This document shows, piece by piece, positions 60,696 to 64,000 of a stretch of 64,000 nt of DNA (the first letter of the stretch is position 1; every line of letters begins with the position of its first letter). Below the pieces are notes generated by a model. That model searched no databases, was not told the origin of the DNA, and worked only from the letters and a program-made list of their open reading frames with translations. Location of the stretch: assembly GCF_038561935.1 (NCBI RefSeq), contig NZ_CP102770.1, positions 4,278,001 through 4,342,000 on the forward strand, given 5' to 3'. This stretch comes from Myxococcus stipitatus (lineage in GTDB: Bacteria > Myxococcota > Myxococcia > Myxococcales > Myxococcaceae). Position numbers and translations under genes: made by a program.

Positions 60696-61811
60696 ATGAG
60701 AGGGTTCAAGACCGGATTGTGGCTGGCCTGGAGTGTGCTCTGGGGGACCGCGAGCCTCGCGCAATCCCAGCCGCCCCAAGCCACGCGCCATCCGGTGGTC
60801 TTCGCGCACGGCATGGGGGGCTACGAAGACCTGCTGGGCTTCGCGTACTTCGGTGACGAGATGGGCTTGTTCGTGGGCGACGCCTGCGACGAGCCCCTCG
60901 AGTGGCATTGCAACGCGGGCCTCCACCCGAGACAGAAGACCTTCGGCTCCCAGGTGCTGGCGTTCCACTCCTCGGAGGTTCGCGGGCTGGACCTGGCCAA
61001 CGACATCGAGGGCCTCCTGGCGACGACGGGCGCCAGGCGGGTGAACATCATCGGCCACTCGCAGGGCGGCATCGACGCGCGCAAGGCCGCCAAGGTGCTC
61101 TTCGAGCAGCAGCAGCGCGCGGTGGTGGACGTCCTCGTCAGCCTGTCGTCTCCGCACCGGGGCTCACCGGTGGCGAAGTACATCCTGGACATGGGGCCCG
61201 GCGTGTCCTCGGTGGTCGCCGCGCTGGCGAACATCTTCGGCAACAGCGTCTACGCGCCCGGCAACGACGCCATCGCCGCGATGAAACAGCTCGTCTACGA
61301 CGATACTCAATCCAACGACGGCGTCATCACGGGAATGAAGGCCTTCAACGCGGCCTATCCCCTCGACTCGCGCCATGTCTCCTCCTACGCGTCACTGCTC
61401 ACCGCGCAGACGGCCGCGCAGGTGAATCCCGCGTTCTATCTGCTGCGGCTCGGATTCCTGGACATCGACGGGAACGGGTATTGCGTCGACGACTGCGATG
61501 GGGACGGCGCCGCGGGGCAGGGGGATGGCGTCCGCCAGGACCGCGACGATGACGGCGTGGTGGGCATCAACTCCCAACAGATGGGCAAGCGCCTGCGCTA
61601 CACGGAGTCGTTGTGGGGACCGGGCCTCATCGCCGAGGACCGCTCCATCCCCGCGGTCACGGACCTGAATGCGCCCATCCTCGTGCAGATGACATCCATC
61701 TCCAGCGTCCTCGACCAGGACCACCTGGATGTGGTGGGCGTCGGGCCCGACCTCTTCAACGAGCCCAAGTTCTACGCCGCCATCATCCAATACATCCGCC
61801 AACACGAGTGA
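60696..61811 (+). CDS. Secreted triacylglycerol lipase-like hydrolase with acidic calcium-binding insert
   Basis: The ATG at 60696 has GAGGAG ~8 nt upstream. The 371-residue product has a signal peptide (MRGFKTGLWLAWSVLWGTASLAQS). The alpha/beta-hydrolase lipase core has the oxyanion HGMGG near the start and the nucleophile Ser122 in NIIGHSQGG. Between ~250 and ~290 lies an Asp/Gly-rich insert (DIDGNGYCVDDCDGDG, then DRDDDGVVG) of thrombospondin type-3/EF-hand-like calcium loops with a Cys pair. Bacterial lipases of this family use calcium for stability, and the insert may extend that. It may feed the predatory or fat-degrading life of myxobacteria. Confidence 0.88.
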   Translation: MRGFKTGLWLAWSVLWGTASLAQSQPPQATRHPVVFAHGMGGYEDLLGFAYFGDEMGLFVGDACDEPLEWHCNAGLHPRQKTFGSQVLAFHSSEVRGLDLANDIEGLLATTGARRVNIIGHSQGGIDARKAAKVLFEQQQRAVVDVLVSLSSPHRGSPVAKYILDMGPGVSSVVAALANIFGNSVYAPGNDAIAAMKQLVYDDTQSNDGVITGMKAFNAAYPLDSRHVSSYASLLTAQTAAQVNPAFYLLRLGFLDIDGNGYCVDDCDGDGAAGQGDGVRQDRDDDGVVGINSQQMGKRLRYTESLWGPGLIAEDRSIPAVTDLNAPILVQMTSISSVLDQDHLDVVGVGPDLFNEPKFYAAIIQYIRQHE

Positions 61812-61826
61812 CGCGGGCCGCGGACC

Positions 61827-62447
61827 TCAGGCCCACGACATGACGTATTCGCAGTCCAGCAGACTCAAGGGGCGCCCGCGCACGCGCGCGACGCGGGTGC
61901 CGACGGCCTGCAGCACCGCCTGCAGAACACCCTCGTGGTACGTGTGAGGCATGAAGTCCCGGAACACGTTGAAGCAGGCGTCCTGGTTGCCCGTCCAGGT
62001 CACGTGCCGCTCGCCGTAGGTCACCGCCGTTCGATAGCCGGAGGGCAGGTTGTTGATGAGCCGCCGAGGGTCTCCCGCGGCGAGCATCAAGAAGCTGCGG
62101 CCCACCACCGAGTCGAGGAAGTCATGGGTGGCCTGCGCGCCGATGATGCGCATGGCCGTCTCGAAGCCACCCAGCCGGGGCGCGAGAATCTCCGCCGCGG
62201 CGAAAGACATCCGAAGGAAGGCGCTGACCGGATACAAGAAGAAGGGGACGAAACGTCGTTCACCCGACGCCGCCAGGCACCGCGCGGCCGCGGTCTCTCC
62301 TGACTCCCTTCTCACCACGTCCATCACGCCCAGGAAGAACATGCCACGCGCCCGGTCCTCGGTCGCAGACAACCCCAGACGTCGTTCCAACTCGCAGCCT
62401 GGGTCGAGAGTTTCTCGTTCCCGACTCCGGAACGCAATCACTGTCAT
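61827..62447 (-). CDS. TIGR02265 (DUF2378) family protein
   Basis: The 206-residue protein belongs to the Myxococcus paralogous family TIGR02265/DUF2378, recognised by its length and by DRARGMFFLGVMDVVRRESG and the FRDFMPHTYHEGVLQAV segment. An AGGGGGG ribosome-binding site lies ~6 nt before the ATG. The family is soluble and its role is unknown. It sits alone, convergent with the lipase gene, with a 460-bp non-coding region in front. Confidence 0.85.
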   Translation of the reverse strand: MTVIAFRSRERETLDPGCELERRLGLSATEDRARGMFFLGVMDVVRRESGETAAARCLAASGERRFVPFFLYPVSAFLRMSFAAAEILAPRLGGFETAMRIIGAQATHDFLDSVVGRSFLMLAAGDPRRLINNLPSGYRTAVTYGERHVTWTGNQDACFNVFRDFMPHTYHEGVLQAVLQAVGTRVARVRGRPLSLLDCEYVMSWA

Positions 62448-62725
62448 GGACGCCCCCCTGACGAAGAAGTTGAACCTGATATCTGCCCGTGAATGGGCTC
62501 ATCCATGAAAGTGCGGCAATCCGGGTTAGCTGAGAAGCCCGCCTGGCTGGGACGCGGGTCGGTGTGTGCTGTCTCGATGGGGACAGTTGGGCCCTGCCTC
62601 TAGAGACAAAGGAAAGGTCTGGCGCGGAATCCGAGCGCGATGGCGGGTGACAGCCAATGTACAACACGAATCGCCCGCCCGGCGCAATGTGGCTTCTTCT
62701 GTGCTTTCCATGCCACTCACACACG

Positions 62726-62826
62726 AGAGCGTTCGTTCGCGCGCACGTCACCATGCAGGGAACGTTCGTTCGCGACAGATGTCGCAATGAAGGGAACGTT
62801 CGTTCGCGACACACGTCGCAATGAAT
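62726..62826. repeat. Three-copy 33/34-bp tandem repeat with internal dyads
   Basis: Copies begin at 62726 (33 bp, diverged), 62759 and 62793. The last two differ at only a few positions over 34 bp. Each of the last two starts with GGAACGTTCGTTCGCGAC, contains the palindrome GAACGTTC and a GCGACA/TGTCGC-type dyad, and ends in AATGAA. The layout resembles a row of operator sites or a small variable-number repeat. Confidence 0.82.
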
Positions 62827-62850
62827 GATTCGCGGGGGGCGCTGCGCGAC

Positions 62851-62883
62851 GCGAAAACCCCCGCGCGAGTCCTCGCGCGGGGG
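62851..62883 (-). terminator. Intrinsic terminator of the DUF937-OmpA gene
   Basis: CCCCCGCGCGAG and CTCGCGCGGGGG form a 12-bp stem with a tight 2-4-base loop, followed on the minus strand by GTTTTCGC. It lies 24 bp after the stop codon. Confidence 0.75.
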
Positions 62884-62907
62884 CTGGAGTTGGAAGGCCG
62901 CGACGTC

Positions 62908-64000
62908 TCAGCGGCTCAACATCTGGACTTCGATGCGGCGGTTCATGTCACGGCCCTGCGTGGTGTCATTGTCGGCCACGGGTTTCTCGGAACCCACGGC
63001 GGCGACGTCCACGCGGCTCGCCGGGATGCCGTCCTCGACGAGCGCGGAGCGCACGGCCTCCGCCCGACGCTGCGCCAGCTGGCGGTTGGCGGCCGGGTCG
63101 CCCGTGGAGTCCGTGTGGCCGGCGATGCGCACGCGCGCGTCGGGCTTCTCGCGCAGCACGGACGCGAGCTGCCCCACGCTGGCGTCGCTCTGCGGCGTCA
63201 GCGCGGCGGAGCCTTCGTCGAAGTTCACGCCGCCCAGGATGAAGCTGCTCGCGCCGCTGTCGATGGCCTGGCGCATGGCCTGCGCGTCCTGCACGACGGC
63301 CGGCGCGCGGGTGCCCGTGGTGCCGGCGCCACCCACGCCGGTGTCATCCGGAGCGGGCCGGGCGGGCTCCTCCGTGCGCGAGGGCTGCGCGGGCTGTGTG
63401 GCGGTCGCCTGTTCACGCCGGGGGGCCTCGCGCTTGCCGCGCGTGAGGAACCAGCCGGCCAGCAGCGCGAGCAGCGCCACGGGGATGACCCAGGACAGGT
63501 TCTGCTTCCGAGGCTCCGCGTGCACGGGGGGCCGTTCGATGGGCTGCTGGCGCCGCACCGTCTCCACGGACGGGACGGTGCGCGTCTCGTGGACCTCCTC
63601 GACGACGCGCGGCCCCGTGCCGCCCGTGCCCAGGATGCCGCCCAGCCCCGCGGGCATGGCGGCGGAGAGCAGCGAGCGCTGGCTGCCGAGAAGCTGGCTC
63701 AGCCCGGAGGGACTCATCCGGTTGTCGCGCACGTGCTTGCCAATCACACCCATGACCATGGGCGCGACCACGGCGAGCAGCCCGGACGCGGACTTCGGGT
63801 TGGAGAAACCGCCTGTGCGGCCGAGCACGCTGCCGAGCATGCCCAGCTTGTCGCCGAACAGGCCGTTGAGCATGCCTTGCCCCCGCTCCACCGTGTCGGG
63901 GGAGAGCGCGTCCTCGCTGCCCGCGTCGGGGCCCGTGTAACCTCCTTCGTTGAGCTGTGACATCAGGCGCTGGGCGCCCGCCTCGGTGGAGCCTCGCTCC
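62908..64000 (-). CDS. DUF937-OmpA fusion membrane protein, 5' end outside the window
   Basis: The frame is open to base 64000, so the gene is truncated at its N-terminus; the ATG at 63963 is probably internal because the preceding codons (ERGSTEAGAQRL) continue the DUF937 pattern. The visible part shows DUF937 (LLAVVAPMVMGVIGKHVRDNRMSP), a single membrane helix (NLSWVIPVALLALLAGWFL), a Thr/Ala/Pro linker, and a complete C-terminal OmpA domain (NFDEGSAALTP, IAGHTDSTGDPAANRQLAQRRAEAV). The OmpA part should bind peptidoglycan in the periplasm, and the DUF937 part would then sit in the cytoplasm. Confidence 0.88.
   Translation of the reverse strand, partial: ERGSTEAGAQRLMSQLNEGGYTGPDAGSEDALSPDTVERGQGMLNGLFGDKLGMLGSVLGRTGGFSNPKSASGLLAVVAPMVMGVIGKHVRDNRMSPSGLSQLLGSQRSLLSAAMPAGLGGILGTGGTGPRVVEEVHETRTVPSVETVRRQQPIERPPVHAEPRKQNLSWVIPVALLALLAGWFLTRGKREAPRREQATATQPAQPSRTEEPARPAPDDTGVGGAGTTGTRAPAVVQDAQAMRQAIDSGASSFILGGVNFDEGSAALTPQSDASVGQLASVLREKPDARVRIAGHTDSTGDPAANRQLAQRRAEAVRSALVEDGIPASRVDVAAVGSEKPVADNDTTQGRDMNRRIEVQMLSR

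Larger units (their letters stand above)
62448..62907. other. 460-bp intergenic region with a tandem repeat and a terminator
   Basis: No credible gene is present. The region holds the leader of the TIGR02265 gene, an inverted CTGTC/GACAG pair near 62570, a 34-bp tandem repeat at 62726-62826, and the terminator of the OmpA-family gene at 62851-62883. The small open frames across it change frame at each 34-bp repeat and have no supporting ribosome-binding sites. Confidence 0.7.

Noticed and set aside
62566..62828. Small open frames in the 460-bp gap
   Set aside because: The 34-bp repeat shifts the frame between copies, and no ribosome-binding site or conserved peptide is seen.

Overview
The window is high-GC DNA (GC-rich third codon positions, long opposite-strand shadow frames) from a myxobacterium, most likely Myxococcus or a close relative. 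The diagnostic genes are an AglZ-type gliding regulator (pseudo-receiver plus very long coiled coil), a TIGR02265/DUF2378 protein (a Myxococcus paralogous family), a DUF6178 protein, and a Wzy-polymerase/glycosyltransferase pair resembling ExoJ/ExoK of M. xanthus spore-coat synthesis. Names that rely on M. xanthus are recalled from the literature and were not checked against a database. The window is gene-dense chromosome. I see no rRNA, tRNA, CRISPR array, insertion sequence or prophage.

Layout. 1-4.9 kb (minus strand): a truncated AAA+ ATPase, ilvE, a patatin-like phospholipase and a MoxR-type ATPase. 5.0-14.8 kb: a tiny membrane protein, then aglZ and a GT4 glycosyltransferase with a ~1200-residue disordered, repeat-rich tail. 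14.8-18 kb: a DUF4912 protein and a GH57 alpha-glucan branching-type enzyme, divergent from the glycosyltransferase. 18-25.8 kb: a periplasmic HtrA protease, a heme-motif diguanylate cyclase, pgeF, a TPR lipoprotein, a LysM protein and dprA. 25.8-42 kb: topA, a TolQ-TolR-TolR energy-coupling operon (AglX/AglV-like), a DksA-like protein, trmFO, a beta-propeller lipoprotein, an EF-hand membrane protein, xerC, hslV, hslU, argD and a J-domain/TPR protein. 42-49.3 kb: a DnaK paralogue, a TPR protein, a VOC protein, and a minus-strand operon of two MaoC-type dehydratases, an SDR, coaE and a secreted protein. 49.4-55.7 kb: a four-heme cytochrome, engB, DUF6178, the Wzy-like polymerase with its glycosyltransferase, and a DUF4097 protein. 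55.8-64 kb: pyrD, add, an Smr protein, djlA, folD, a secreted lipase, the TIGR02265 protein, and a truncated DUF937-OmpA protein.

Themes. The order dprA-topA-trmFO-xerC-hslV-hslU is an ancient block known from Firmicutes, here split by two lineage-specific insertions, one of them the motility-type TolQR module. Cell-envelope and motility functions dominate: aglZ, TolQRR, Wzy/GT, LysM and TPR lipoproteins, OmpA, HtrA. A second theme is a chaperone set of J-TPR protein, DnaK and TPR protein, with djlA elsewhere. The most unusual items are the GT4 tail with its DUF4912/GH57 neighbours, the 14-residue tandem repeats in AglZ, the cytochrome-c motif in the sensor domain of a diguanylate cyclase, a sigma-54-like promoter before the Wzy polymerase, a triple half-site operator before the VOC gene, and a 34-bp tandem repeat at 62.7-62.8 kb.
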